This document shows, one piece after another, positions 49,530 to 62,110 of a DNA stretch of 64,000 nt (its first letter is position 1; every line of letters begins with the position of its first letter). The position numbers and the translations under genes are program-made. The notes below the pieces were generated by a model. The model searched no databases. It saw only the letters and a list, made by a program, of their open reading frames with translations, and was not told the origin of the DNA. This stretch comes from Rhytidiadelphus loreus (lineage: Eukaryota > Streptophyta > Bryopsida > Hypnales > Hylocomiaceae), in NCBI GenBank assembly GCA_947034895.1, contig OX344764.1, forward strand, positions 57,641,348 through 57,705,347, given 5' to 3'.

Positions 49530-49765
49530 TTCACCCTTTAAAGACCATATCCTTTCTTGAATTTTTTTTCATGTTCTTGCTTATATCTTTTTACTAATAT
49601 AGTATCCACCTCAATTTAATCAAATGGGTCATAAAAAAATATTGTTTTTATTGAATATTTAAGAATTATTTTCATCAAGAATAAGAAGTTATTTTGATAG
49701 AAGACCACTTTTGAAGCTCTTTGTTCATTGTCTAAAATATGGCCTTTAGAGCATTTAGGGATAAA
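49530..49765. mobile_element. TTAA-flanked element, short class, copy 2
   Basis: Left TTCACCCTTTAAAGACC, right inverse ending AGCATTTAGGGATAA. The interior (GCTTATATCTTTTTAC, CTTTGTTCATTGTCTA) matches 57050-57278. Confidence 0.6.
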
Positions 49766-49773
49766 TGTACTCA

Positions 49774-50050
49774 TTAACCTTTAAAGGTTCATCACTATGT
49801 TTTACTTAAAAACACATCAAAATTGTCATTGCAAATAGCTATCATGAAAAGAATTATACTTCTTTTTTTTGTGCATATTTGACCGTAGGATCTTGAAGAA
49901 TGTGAGGAAAAAAATTCAAACCCTTTGAAATTACAAGTATTCAAAGTGAAAAGCAAAGATTATTTTGCACCATACTATACTAGATTTTTAGATTTTAAAT
50001 CCCTTTAACTTTCATTGCAAAGTCTTATGGCTTAAACCTTCATGATGGAG
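49774..50050. mobile_element. TTAA-flanked element, long class, partial
   Basis: Starts TTAACCTTTAAAGG immediately beside the previous element. The interior resembles 61196-61500 (the ATTTGACCGTAGGATCTTG region). The right end is not found. Confidence 0.45.
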
Positions 50051-50749
50051 ATTTGAGTTGAAAATCTAAGAGTTGTTAAGGTTAGATTTGGACATAAATT
50101 AAGTGTTTTATGGAATGTATGAATGTTTGGAATATTACAAGTGAAATGTCCAAAATGTTGCAGAATTTTTTCATCAATATTGTCTAAAATTTTGTAAGAA
50201 ACTACAAAAATATAATTTTTAAGTATGAAAGTTTAAAATAATCTTCATCAATTTGATAATTAAAGTACCCAAGTACAATTACAAACTTTGACCTATAATC
50301 CCCCCCCTTAATCTACCTCCCTTAACAATAACATTTTGAAATATCCTACACATTTGCCACACTTATCACACACAAAGCTTATTTCATTCTTCATATGATT
50401 GTCACCCAAGTTGTATTGAAGGGGGTGGAGGGAAACCATAATGTTAAATTTCAAGACTATACTTTCTGCAAGAGCTTCATGCTACATGGCAAGGCATCTC
50501 AACATCATCTTTGAGACCTCTTCATTTTCAAACAACTCATACCAATCCTCTTCTTCTTTCTCACAATACTTTTCGTTTAAATTGGTAGAGGCTCCATCAC
50601 TAAATAAAGATGACATGGTATGGATTTTCATAGCCTCTAATTGAAACTACTTCTCAAATGGTCTTAATAAGCTACATTTCTTCCATCCTTTTATGATCAA
50701 GTCAATTTCAAATCCTACACTTTTCCATGAATCTAACAACTAAGTGCAC

Positions 50750-51810
50750 AAATGTTCAAGTAAAGTTTCTATACTAAGATCAAGTAAAATATCAAAGGAA
50801 CCTTCCTTTGCAATTGTTGTTGGATTGAAGCTACTAACCACTTTTTGAAATATGTTCTAAGTGAAATTTTGATGTCAATGCAATTTGCTAGGATAAATAA
50901 CATACAAATCTAAAGGTATTCTTTCTTTCTTTTAGATAAGAAAACCTTAGATTTACAAATGGACCAACAATCCAAAAGCCAAATCATTTTTTTTTGCAAA
51001 CAAATTCATTTGTACTACCATATACTCATAGTATGGATTCAATATGTTTTGCACAAATTGTACAAGGTAGAACAATGATTTTGTCATAAATAAATAGAAT
51101 CCATGGTCTAAGTCTTTGGCAAACATCAACCTGTTTTACCTATAAACATTATTTGCATAAAAAACAAGTGTCCATCAACAGTTGATGTCATGCATCTAGT
51201 GACTTGTCATTTGTCTTCTATTCCAATGACATTGAGCCTTTTTTTTCTCTCACGTACACTCTTTGGCCATTGATACTAAATGTATTCATGCAATATGATC
51301 ATACCATAAAAATTTATACTACTACTTGGATTATATTATTCAAATTTTATAATCACAATTGTTTCAAACACATAAAAATAAGGAAATAATGCAATACATG
51401 TTTGATCACTTGGTATTGACACTAAAGATGGAGGAATGTCATACATTTTAATCAAATAGGCAACTCTGAATGCCATAAATTTACCAAGGTTCTCCCAATC
51501 TAAAGGAAGTTTACCACATGTAGTTGCATGCCTATAGCTCTACTTCAAGTGATCAATAAATTTTTAGCGTCCAAAATCATTGAGATTTTTAACTTTCTCA
51601 AAAGTTTGGGTGCATGAACCCTTGGATGACGGTTTGTATTATGCCTGTATTCAAAGCTTGGCCTGAGTCTCTCATACCAAGTAGCATATCACAAATCATC
51701 TTAATTAGATTAGGCCTTAAAAAAAGGTCACCATCATGTGGAGTCAATGGTGTAAATTGACTTTGTCTTTGAACATGAGGAAAATATTTTTTTGAGGTGT
51801 AAACCACTCA
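50750..51810 (-). pseudogene. Relic of a DDE-type transposase gene
   Basis: On the minus strand, protein-like fragments in changing frames with many stops follow the order of a DDE transposase. From N to C: LIKMICDMLLGMRDSG with ALNTGIIQTVIQGF (about 51780-51610), then KLPLDWENLGKFMAFR and YDIPPSLV followed by a decayed DQT (about 51510-51400), then GIEDK and TVDGHLFFMQIMFIGKT (about 51250-51140), and WLLDCWSICKSKVF with LFILANC (about 50980-50880). The D-Q-T, LLDCW and C-terminal acidic positions are where catalytic residues would lie. Frameshifts and stops show it is dead. The family assignment is from remembered motif patterns. Confidence 0.55.
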
Positions 51811-52119
51811 TACAATGATCCTCATGAAAAATGCTCAAAAGGGTTGATCCAAGGTTCTTGTTTGTATAGAACACATAGTTTAGAAGAAGACATAAATAGT
51901 CCCTTTGTACAATCATTACAAAAAATGTTTGTAGAGAGTGGTTTAGAATTATTCAATCAAAATCTTGCAATCAAGCTTCAAATCCATGCTCTCATTAAAA
52001 TAACTATTTCAAAGAAATCAAACACATAGCGACACCTTCTTCTTTTGCATTTGAAAGGAATGAACAATATTGGTTGAATTTTCTATAAAAAAATCAACAC
52101 TCATTCTCATATTTACCAA

Positions 52120-52258
52120 AACAACACATTCTCAAGAAAACAATACATTTTCAACAAATACAATTCATTCCTAGGCAACAATAACAACACACTCTCAAGA
52201 AAACAATACATTTTCAACAAATACAATTCATTCCTAGGCAACAATGACAACACATTCT
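52120..52258. repeat. Tandem repeat, period 63 bp, two near-identical copies plus a partial third
   Basis: AACAACACATTCTCAAGAAA through CATTCCTAGGCAACAATAAC starts at 52120 and again at 52183, with very few differences; a third start is at about 52246. The near-identity suggests recent duplication. Confidence 0.85.
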
Positions 52259-54485
52259 AATCTTTATATAACTTTATACAAAGTATGTAACAAAGATTGG
52301 TATTTTGTTATTTCAAGAACCTTACAATTTAGAAAATCTTAAAATTCCCAATATTGCAAAAAAAATGTGATTTTCATAATCAAAGTTTAAAGTATCTATG
52401 AGCCACTTTCAAGTAATGTAAAGGAGAAATCCCATTTTAGATCACCCTTCCATTCTAGCAATGTAGGTTGTTCTCTTTTTGCACAAGCGGAGATGAACAA
52501 TGATTAATTACAGCACAACTCTCGATGCAGTTGTGGCACATTGTGATTGTTCTAGAAGACTCAATATTGCAACCAACCCTTGTGAGTTTGCAACCAACCC
52601 TTGGTTGGAAATAGGAAGGTCTATATAATCAAAGTAGGAAGAATGGAATCTTCCACTCAAAAATTCTTAGTATTTATTTTTTGAGAAATAAAAATCTGGA
52701 AAATTATGGAAACCTTCCAAATTCTATTTTTGCACACTAGAAAATTTCCTCACTAACAGAACCCGACTTGTAGATATGTAGAATCTCCCTTAAGGTTACA
52801 AATATACTTTAATATTGTTTAACTCCTACTTTGATTAGGGGCCATTTGTTTGCATCAAACCAATTTGTATGATATCCTCTCTTTTTCTATGCTTTTTTGG
52901 GAACAAAAATTGATGGAATACTTAAAGTTGCAAGCACTAGCAAGTTGAAAAGTGATAGAAGATGAGGGAACTTTACAAGGCCTACCAATTTTTCTTTTGA
53001 CAAAGGATTGCTAACAACCTCAACTAGAGCTTCTACAACATCTTGGACAAGATGTTGCAATAGATTTTCCAACTCTCTCTTTTCTTTGCTAATTGGCTTC
53101 ACAAACTAAATCAAATAAAGTTGTAAGAGAGCCATGATATCTAACCTCTCAAATTCACTCTATGAATGAGTTGAAACAAAAAGCCTAAACATCAATTGAA
53201 TCACTATTGCTTTCTTCGTCACCAATGTTGTCTTCTTCTTCAATCACCTTTCTTTTCTTTCTACAACAAAAAAAATTTGCTTCTATTTGCATCTACACTT
53301 TCTTGCTCTCTCTAAGTGACAATGATCTGTAAGTTTTCAAAACACACATGCAATGTCTTGCAACTCCACAAGTAAAACTACACTCCCTATAAGTACAAAC
53401 ATCTAAAAATCCCATGATAACTATATTGAATACTTGAAAATCCATAAGAAAATCCATGGTACAAGGCTACGTAACAACTTCAAAGTGATAAGAGATAAGA
53501 TTACAAAAAAGAAAACCAATTAAAGACATTCTAGTGAAAGTGGCACAATCGAAAATAGGAGAATATGCAAGCCACCCAAAAGAAAACCCAAAAGCCACCG
53601 AAGAGGAGAAAACTATAACACATGAATGTTGAAACCCTAAAATGAGGAGTTTCGTACAAAAGCTATAGTCTTTTGCCACTCAAGTGCTAAATTAGACCCT
53701 CTCATACGGTACACCCATAATTGACACAACCCAAAATATGACACCTACATTTGGACCCAAAAGAGTCACAAAAACTAGATATTGATTACTCAAGATGTGA
53801 CAATCAAAACGTGAGTCTATGAGAGCCTAGTGGAGGCAATACTTTGGAAATTCATAAGCTGTCCGTCCAAAAAATGCATGCTAATGTGCGTTGAAATCCG
53901 CTTTCAGCTGCCAATAAGTTCCAATACAGATAATTTATGTTTAATAATGGTAACAATGCTCAGTTCTACAGGTGCGTATACCTTATAGCACAAGCCCTAC
54001 TGGTACTAGAATGACCTGCTGACACTAGGGTTAAGGACACCCACCCATAGAACAAGTTGACGTGTACAAAAAATTCTTTAGAGCCCAATGCTTTCATTCT
54101 GCTGTTCAGCTCTAAAAACGCTCTTCAGCCCATTCAAATACTCTAAGTTAACGCGTCTCGAAGTACTGGAACCCAGAAACCCACATATATTCATTCTGGC
54201 GCAACAAAGACGAGCTCCAAAATCGAAAGTAGTGGATATTTGGCCTCTTCCAATAATTCATATTAACACAGGATAGCCTAGTTCCAGCTACACAGGACAG
54301 CCTAGGTCACCGTAGATACAAAGCATGCAAATTCATAGTGAGTCTCGATCTCCTGAAGATCGAAACTATGGACAATTCCTACTTTACAGCCAGCTAGTTA
54401 TTCTAATGACAACCACCGAACTTACACAGGGAATGGAGGTTCCACAAATAAAAATTCCCAGACCGAGAATGGAATACTCACAGCT

Positions 54486-57400
54486 CTACCGTCGCCTGGG
54501 CAGCTTCAGAGCCTCAAAGCGTGCATCCAAATCATCCCCGTCCACAGTCCTTGGAGAAGGGTCCCTGTGTGAATAATTGTCCGAGCCATACTTCTGCGTA
54601 CCTGAGAAAGGTGAAGCCTCATGGTCGTCTTCATCGTCGAAGTGAGATGTCCGCGGTAAACTCCCAAGGCGTGAAGGCTCACGGCCTCCTCTTCCCACGG
54701 ATCCTTCTTCGTCGAACAATGGAGAACCTTCACGACTGCGTGACCCAAACTTCGAAGTGTACTGCTTGGCAGCAAAGGGTTGGTCATACGATGCATACGT
54801 ATCTTCTGGCCTTATTGAATCATAATCGGCATCCTTTTTGTCATAGCTATGATCACTGGAGTCAAAAGCACTGTACCGTAGTGTAGTCTTGTCACTGTTG
54901 GCGTCGAAGATGTCATACCTTTCAGAGTCGTCTCGGGAGGCGTACCTTTCCTGGTGGTCTCTGGAGACGTGTCTTTCAGGGTCGTCTCTGGATTTCCACT
55001 TGAGTCCACCTCCTTTAGGACTCCCGGATGTGGTGTTACCACGATTGACGCGCTCTTGCTTTCCGGATCGAAACAATACCGACCCCTCACCATCGTCGTC
55101 ACTATCAAATGCGGGTTTGCTGGATGTGTCTGCTGTCTGAAAATCAAGCTTCGTGGCCTTCAACGGGGGCTTCTGTTTCCCATAGGGTTCAGGCGCTTCA
55201 GGGCGCTCAGATGTAGGCTTGGACCGACTTTTCGTCCCGCCAGCCCCCCTGCCACGAGGTACATCATATTCTGCGGTATCGCTATCACTATCACTGAATT
55301 TCGCTGGTGCTGGTGCTGGTGCTGGTTTCCTGCTCTCTGGGACGTACCGTCCGCGAAAGCCAGTGGGTTGCACAGGCACAGTCCTTTCTTCTTCTTCATC
55401 ATCATCACTGTCCAAATCTGTAGCACTTGATTCTTCCTCCTCAGGTCGAGGACTAGTAGCTTTCTCAGGCACCCTGGAGCTGTAATCACCACTTTGCTTT
55501 CTGGCTAGACTAGCGGCAGCTCGAGCTGCTGCCACTGCTCGGTTTGCTAACTCAGCAGCTGCTTGCGCAGCAGAAGCCACATCGGAATAGTCACCTTGTT
55601 CTTCCCTCCTTTTTGATAAATGAGTGTCTCTCTCAGTATCATCCGAGGATGTGTCCTGTCTTGCACCATATGACGGCTGAGCAACAGTACCTACCTTCCG
55701 AAGAGGAGGACCTGTCGGCGAAGGAGGTCCATACTGAACAGGTGAAGGAGCTTCATACTTTGTAGGAGGAGGGATATTCCTGAATGGGGAATTCTGTTTC
55801 TTCTCGTCCTCATAAGACGAAGATAATCCATCCAAATCTGTAGGCATCTGGGACATAGTGATGGTGGGGACATCAGTCGCAGCATCAGAGGCTCCAGTGG
55901 ATTGTGAACTGCTCAACTGGGATGACTGCACCTCATTCGCTCCAAGGAAATGGTTCGGTCCATCCTGTACATTTTGAACTATCTATTTAGCACAAAAAGA
56001 GGGAAAAGGGGACGTTAATAAAAGGACAGCGGTCAATTGGACCACAAGGAAACGCACATACATTGATTTACCGGCACTAGCTGCTGATTATAGAATGTAG
56101 CGATACTTAGATCTATTGTAAAAAAGACAGCATGAGGACTGATAAAACTGGGTCGGACATAGGTCTTACAAGCAAATCTTCATGAGATTTCAATAGTTCT
56201 GCTTCAGTATCTGTAGGATCCCAGCCCACGTCATGCTCAATAGCGATCTCCTTCATCAATTTCAATTTCACCTCCCCGGAAGGTGCACGTACTGAGAGCT
56301 TCTCAATTATCTGCCAAATCAATAAAACACAGACGACATCCAAACGGATATACTCAGCACCATGATGAACAAATTCTTACATCTAACATTGATAATAAGT
56401 TAATAGACAGAAAATGCAACTTCTCTGTCCTGTTGCCAATGCAGAACCATGAAGAGCAGAATTGCAGCCACCCTCACAGAAATACCATGGAAGATAGACT
56501 TACCCGACGGTTAACCCCACATTCAGGACGCAGCTCTGCAGCGGCTGCTGCAAACTCTTTCCCGTATTTGGCAGCAAAAAGCTGGCGAATTTGTAGAAGT
56601 TCGGGCAAATCAGAACACCGTGGAGAGGCAAATATCAAACTTGCGATGGCCTCCTTCAAATCTAAAGGGCAGGTCCTGCAATCAGAAAACGTCGCACATG
56701 AGACCGAAGTACTAGAACCAATGAAAAGATTGATAATTAGAACAATTTTTCATGTTGATAATTTAACCGAAGTACTACAATAAACAGCCTTACAGTGAGA
56801 CGAACAAGGAATGATTATCGTATGATAGGACCGTACAGAACAGCAACACAATACCGAATTGAGCAATTATCAGAATTGAACCCTAGAATTGAGCAAAAGT
56901 CCAATTTTTTGTAAATTTATCCAGTCTCAGCAAAGCAGTCCAGATCCACTGAAAACGAAGATTAGTATTAATCCATGATTGGTGCACGCAGACTAATGCA
57001 AATCCCACCCCTACCTAATAAACTCTAGCATGCCTACATTGTAACACTTTTAACCCCTAAACGCCTCAATCCTTTTCTGCATTTTTGCACATTTTTGCTT
57101 ATATCTTTCTACAGAAATATCATTTACTGGAATTTCATGAATTTGGTCATTTAGCAAGGTTGTTTTTTCTAAATTCAAGTATTGCATTAGATGAATGAGA
57201 AGTTAGTTGGACTACAGAGTGCCTTGAAGCCCTCCGTTCATCGTCTAGAATATGGACGTCGGAGCGCTTCAGGGTTAAGGGTTGTGATCTAACTGTAATC
57301 AAATTGATTCATCACGTCAGGATAGACTACCAGACAATCATGAAGGATAAATTAGGAATCAACGAATAAGGCAGGGGAGATCAGTTGACATACTTCTGTG

Positions 57401-58091
57401 ACTCAATTATAGGGAGTCGAACAGCCACAAGCTCACAGAATAACTCGAGTATGTCATATGCTGCCAAAATGTTTTGCTCCCGGATAATATGTTCGACCTG
57501 ATATAAAAAAGTTTCATCTGGTAAGAACGATATTACAAATAACTAACTCAATGAAAAGGGGCTAAAAGGCTCAAAGGTCAAAACATAATTCCTGAGAGCA
57601 GTAATCATAACCAGCATAAGATTAGCAGGTCTCTATGCTCGAAAAGAAACGTGAATGAAGTTTTGCATGGACAGTCCTAAGTAGGAAAAAGATGAGAGAG
57701 AAGTACGCACACGAATCCTTGCACTCGGCTCTTGCCCGCTGGTGAGTAATTGAGAAATTTCTTTACGCATTTGCTTCACCTGAATTTCTCTCTTGTTTCG
57801 TAGCAGTTTGATGCGTGCCATTGCCAGCCTCAGCAAGGTCTTACTGCGAAGCCAAAAAGTATTCAAAAAAATATGACTAACAATCATTTGGTAAACTAAC
57901 AAACCCTTAAGATAAGAAGCAAGTGTCTTATCCGAATGCGTAAAACCAGCTAAGTCTTGACAAATTGAGAAAACTGACACCAAACCTGACCATTTAGAAT
58001 CTAAAATCCTGCATTGTTGTAATACGATATAAAAATGCTATGCTCACCATTTCTGGGCCTTGAAACCCTTCCCAAGCATCGAATCCCACAT
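54486..58091 (-). CDS. IST1-like protein (regulator of Vps4, ESCRT-III associated)
   Basis: Six exons: 58091-58048, 57843-57711, 57497-57394, 56675-56504, 56310-56170 and 55982-54486. Phases close, giving 696 aa. Residues about 1-190 form the helical IST1 domain: MLGKGFKAQKCKTLLRLAMA, ARIKLLRNKREIQVKQMRKE, RIRVEHIIREQNILAAYDIL, LKEAIASLIFASPRCSDLPE and YGKEFAAAA. The last exon encodes a 500-residue low-complexity tail rich in Ser, Asp, Lys and Pro with an Ala-rich helix near its middle. It ends with GDDLDARFEALKLPRRR, where LDARFEALK fits a MIM1-type helix that binds the MIT domain of Vps4/LIP5. The family controls endosomal sorting at the multivesicular body. Plant genomes carry several such long-tailed members. 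The start of the last exon (acceptor AAATAG) is the least certain junction. Confidence 0.9.
57050..57278. mobile_element. TTAA-flanked element, short class, inside an intron of the IST1-like gene
   Basis: TTAACCCCTAAACGCCTCAA at the left; the right end inverse reads TTAACCCTGAAGCGCTCCGA. 229 bp, in the intron between the 57497-57394 and 56675-56504 exons. Its interior is shared with 49530-49765. Confidence 0.75.
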
Positions 58092-59879
58092 GATGCTGGT
58101 TGTGGCTCACGTAGCTTCTTCTCAGAAGATCCCTCCACCCCACGGTAAGCTCACCCAAGCTGCAAAAATCACAAAACACGTCAAGTCTGAACTGTAGAAA
58201 CTTCAACAAAACCTTCTACCGGTAGATGAAACTCATAGGAGCCTTCCTGTCCGTCCAGTCCCACACAAATTGACGACTTGAATAAACTACAACGATCTAC
58301 ATAGACTTCGACAAATTTCGATCTAAAACCACGAAGTAATAGATAGGAAATCGAAGTTGAAAATCACTCGCATACCATCAATCATTCGAAATTCAATAAA
58401 AAAACCATCCACTAATCCAATACAAACACTCCAAACAAAGCACATCTCTACCCCATAAATCAAACCTAGAAAAAAAATTTTAATACTAGGATCGAAAGTA
58501 AAATCAGCATTCCCTGAGAGGGTAGAACTAAGAATCACCAGAAAATCACCATAATAATCACCACACGACAGATTCACCAACTTCGCAACCTTCGTCCTTG
58601 AACCTCTAAAACTATAAAGTACAGGGTCAAACATTCCAGTATAAGTCGTCGTCGGAATAGTGCTAGACCTAACTCCCAAACTTGATGAAGCACCTTACCA
58701 GGAACCTAACACTTGCACAAATCGAAGCTGAAAATCATTCAAATACCACCAATAACCCGAAATTCAATAGAAATTCCATCCACTCATCCACTACAGACAC
58801 GAAATTCGAATACTCCGAATGAAACACACCTCCAACACAGAAACCAAACCTATAAATTATTCAAAAAACTAAAGAATACTAGAATCAAAGTAAGAAAGAA
58901 AAATTCAGCATTAACTCCACCTAAAAACCACCAGAAAAAGCACCAAAGCAGTTACGAAAAGAGGGATTCACCAACCTCGCAAGCCAAGCTTCTACTGTCG
59001 CCCTCGCAAGCTTCCTCCTTAGACTCTGTTGCACTTCCCGACCCTCAAAAAGCACACCGTTACACACAGCAGAATTCTGCACGAAAGCTCGAAGGAGACA
59101 CCGGCAGCTCCCCTCCCATACAACGGAACAGAGTCGGAATAGAAGCGATCGCTACAACAAGGGGATTGGTGACATGAAAAATAAGTGACCACGGAAGCTT
59201 TTGCTTTCTAGTAGGGTTGGCTAGACTTCGGGAGAGACGAAGTTCCCAAAGAATGTCCTCATATTCGGGAACGCGGTTTGGTCGTGGATCACCGTGCATC
59301 TACAGGAGGTTTAGATTCTGGGTTCTGGAATGATCCACCGACCTGCTGCCGTGTGTCTGCTTGGAAACGTCCGGGAGGCTCCTTCGGGACTCCCTCGACA
59401 TGTAATCGCACCGTGGCTCACAAGCTTCATGGCAGTGTTCTTTAATTTTAACATGGGCACCCCCAAAATCGCCACTTTTTGCTAAGGTGGAAGCACCCAA
59501 AACCGTCAATATAAGTAATTCACCATAGTTGGAGACACCTTTTTTTGTAAATGATAGTTTTGTAGTATTAGCAAGTGAAAATCATGAATATAAAAAAAAA
59601 AATAGATTTTTCGGATGTGGTATGTAATTTCTAAGATTTTTCAAAGTGCCGGCTCCCTAGACCATTGTCACATAGGTGGACCCTAAACCAAAATCTACAA
59701 AAAACAGTAGTTAGCAAATCAAAGTTAAATATGTGTCCTTCAAATGCGCTAGTGAATGAGAGGTAAGCATTTAAAGGACACATTAACTAAAGTCTACAGA
59801 TACGTTTAGAGACAGCCTAGGATGCTTTGGGTACCTTCACCTTAGTTACTATAATTAGACTGGTTAGATTTTCATTGAT

Positions 59880-60070
59880 TTTCTTGTTGGCAAGTGAAAG
59901 GAGGTTCCAACACACCAAAGAACATAACATTTGGATACTACTGTATATGCAAAAGTTATGAAGAGTCAAAAGGTTTTTTTGGTAAAGATTCTAAAATCGT
60001 TCCTTCCACATAGGTATTATTGATGATAGTGGTTTTGGGTTAGTGGTACATTTGGGGGGGCCACCTCAAT
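59880..60070. repeat. Dispersed repeat, GGCAAGTG-AGGAGGTTCCAAC family, copy 3
   Basis: TTCTTGTTGGCAAGTGAAAG then GAGGTTCCAACACACCAAAG, followed by GATGATAGTGGTTTTGGGTT and ACATTTGGGGGGGCCACC, as in the copies at 33492 and 35083. Confidence 0.7.
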
Positions 60071-60614
60071 AATAAAATTTTGCCAAACTCCAAAATTTAT
60101 TTTTTGTTGTTTAATTATTTGAAGTTTTGGTCCAAAAAAAATACCTTTTTTGGTCAAGTGATGGATGATAATCATTTAAAATTAGATGAAATCTACACCA
60201 AAACTAACTAGTTAAAGTAAAAAAAGTAGACTAAAATTGATTTCCATTCAAAAATGGCTATATGATGGACTTTGTTGTTGTCAATTAAGATACATTTTTT
60301 GTATACTTAGAAATAATGCTTGAACTTCAAACTCCAATTTGTTTGGTCCAATAGGGTACACATCCATTTATTGGCGATTTTGGTGAAATACATTGGAAGT
60401 AAAAGCTTTTGTCAATTCTTATATGAGAGTGAAAACTTGAGGATGCAAAAGCTCCTAACTTTGATAACATGCTTTTCGAAAGATAAGTTTCTTTCAAGGG
60501 ATTTTTTTACTCATAAATTAGAAAAATTTAGCAATTAACTTGATTTGAAATAGAAATTTACTGTTATTTTGGGATATGTTATAGAAGAACTCTAACCTTG
60601 TTTTAGGTTAATGT

Positions 60615-61085
60615 AACTTACCAAAAAGATGTGTTCACCTCCATTTCCTCCCCCCTCCCCCAACGAAAAATAGAAGAGCCGTTGATTTAAAAATAAAAAT
60701 AAATCTTCTCCTCCGAATGCTATTGATCTTGAATACACCCCTGGATATGGATACAAATACATATACAAATATAGATACGATATGGTATATGGATATGGAT
60801 ATAGGTGCGGAATATATATACAATTCGATATGAGATACAGATACGGTAAGGGTTCAGATATGGTTACAATATAGGAATACGAGATTTATTCCATATTGAA
60901 TGCCACCCTCACCCTCACTTGAAAATTACAAGTAGTGGAATGGGGGGTGGATTTCAGAAAAGAAAATTAATATAGTTTTAATTAAAATTTTCTTGGGGAG
61001 TATTGGGAGGATAAAAAAAATTAGATTTGAACTCATTGTCACATCCATGTCACACAATGACAATGAGCTCAAAAGGAACTATAAC
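60615..61085. repeat. Dispersed repeat with degenerate ATATCC-rich core (copy 2, inverted)
   Basis: Reverse-complement counterpart of 8090-8640: AAATAAAAATAAATCTTCTC, a GATATGGATA-rich core, CCATATTGAATGCCACCCTC and CTTGAAAATTACAAGTAGTGG. Confidence 0.7.
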
Positions 61086-61195
61086 TACATTAACAGGCTA
61101 ATGTTTTAGGCTAATGTAACTTACATAGTCTATCCATCTCATGCTCTACATATAGTTTCTAAGAACGAAATGCATTACTCCAAAATTAAATATCC

Positions 61196-62110
61196 TTAAC
61201 CTCTTAAGGACCAAGGACTTTATTCTGCTAAAAATCACTCAAAACTGTCATTTCTATAGCAAAGAGTAAAAAAATTTGAAAATTGTTTTTTCTTCCTCAT
61301 CTAACTGTAGGATCTCACACATAACTAGTTTGAGCATGTGTGGAAAAAATTTCAGAAATTTTGACCACAGAGTTTGCAAGATATTTGCGTTTAAATTGAA
61401 AAAAACACTTTTTCAGCACATTGTAGGACTAGATTATTTGACTTTGAACCTTCTTTAATTAAATTTTTTGGACTACAAAGTTTTGAGTTTTAAATCTTTA
61501 CTGTGGTAAATTTGAGTTGAGAGCCTAGGAAAAAAAATTCAAAAAAACTTAATTTTTATTCTTTAAAAGATTATTAGTAGATGCAGGTACTATAAGAGAT
61601 AGAAGGAAAATATAAATTATTGATATCTCTAAAATGGAATTAAAATGCACTAATCCCAACAGTGAGATTGTTCTAAGAAGAAAACTAAACCATGTGAAAT
61701 TTTAATTTTTTTTGAAAAATTGTAAAAATTGCATTAAAAAATGAATCATACAAGATATTTTTTCAAGAAGATGCTCTAATTACCTGAAAAACAAGATTAT
61801 CCATAATTTTCTCATAACAAACCCAAATGGAATGAATAAAAGCTTTCCATGTTGACAAAATAGTAATATATGAGAGAAAAAAATTCGAATAGAAAACTTT
61901 GAAATTTTGAAATTTTCTTTTATTGCCCCCTTTCCTCTATTTTGAGCTTATTTGGGCATAACTTTTGTTCCCGGGCACCAATTGAAATGAAAATAATATT
62001 CCCATGAAGCTAATTAGTTTTTCTATCTTGCAAAAAAGTTTCAAAAAATTATGACAAAAATTCAGCCTGTAGGTACTTGCCCAAAATCCCATATACTACC
62101 GTATAGAAGA
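61196..62110. mobile_element. TTAA-flanked element, long class, copy 5 (right end decayed)
   Basis: Left end TTAACCTCTTAAGGACCAAG. The interior resembles 47242-48095 and 31190-33326 (AATCACTCAAAACTGTCATT; GTAGGTACTTGCCCAAAATC near the right end). The right TIR is not clear; the end is set by comparison with other copies. Confidence 0.55.

Larger units (their letters stand above)
46368..54485. other. AT-rich intergenic region of transposon remnants
   Basis: No supported host gene. It holds a long TTAA element (47242-48095), a Mutator-like element (48874-49162), two adjoining TTAA elements (49530-49765 and from 49774), a DDE transposase relic (50750-51810, minus) and a 63-bp tandem repeat (52120-52258). 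Confidence 0.5.

Noticed and set aside
54521..55485. Plus-strand frames of 121, 158 and 88 aa
   Set aside because: They are antisense to the single large coding exon of the IST1-like gene, whose frame is supported by splice phase and motifs.
58323..59177. Frames of 118 aa (-) and 154 aa (+) upstream of the IST1-like gene
   Set aside because: Low-complexity, no domain or splice support; likely leader or promoter DNA.
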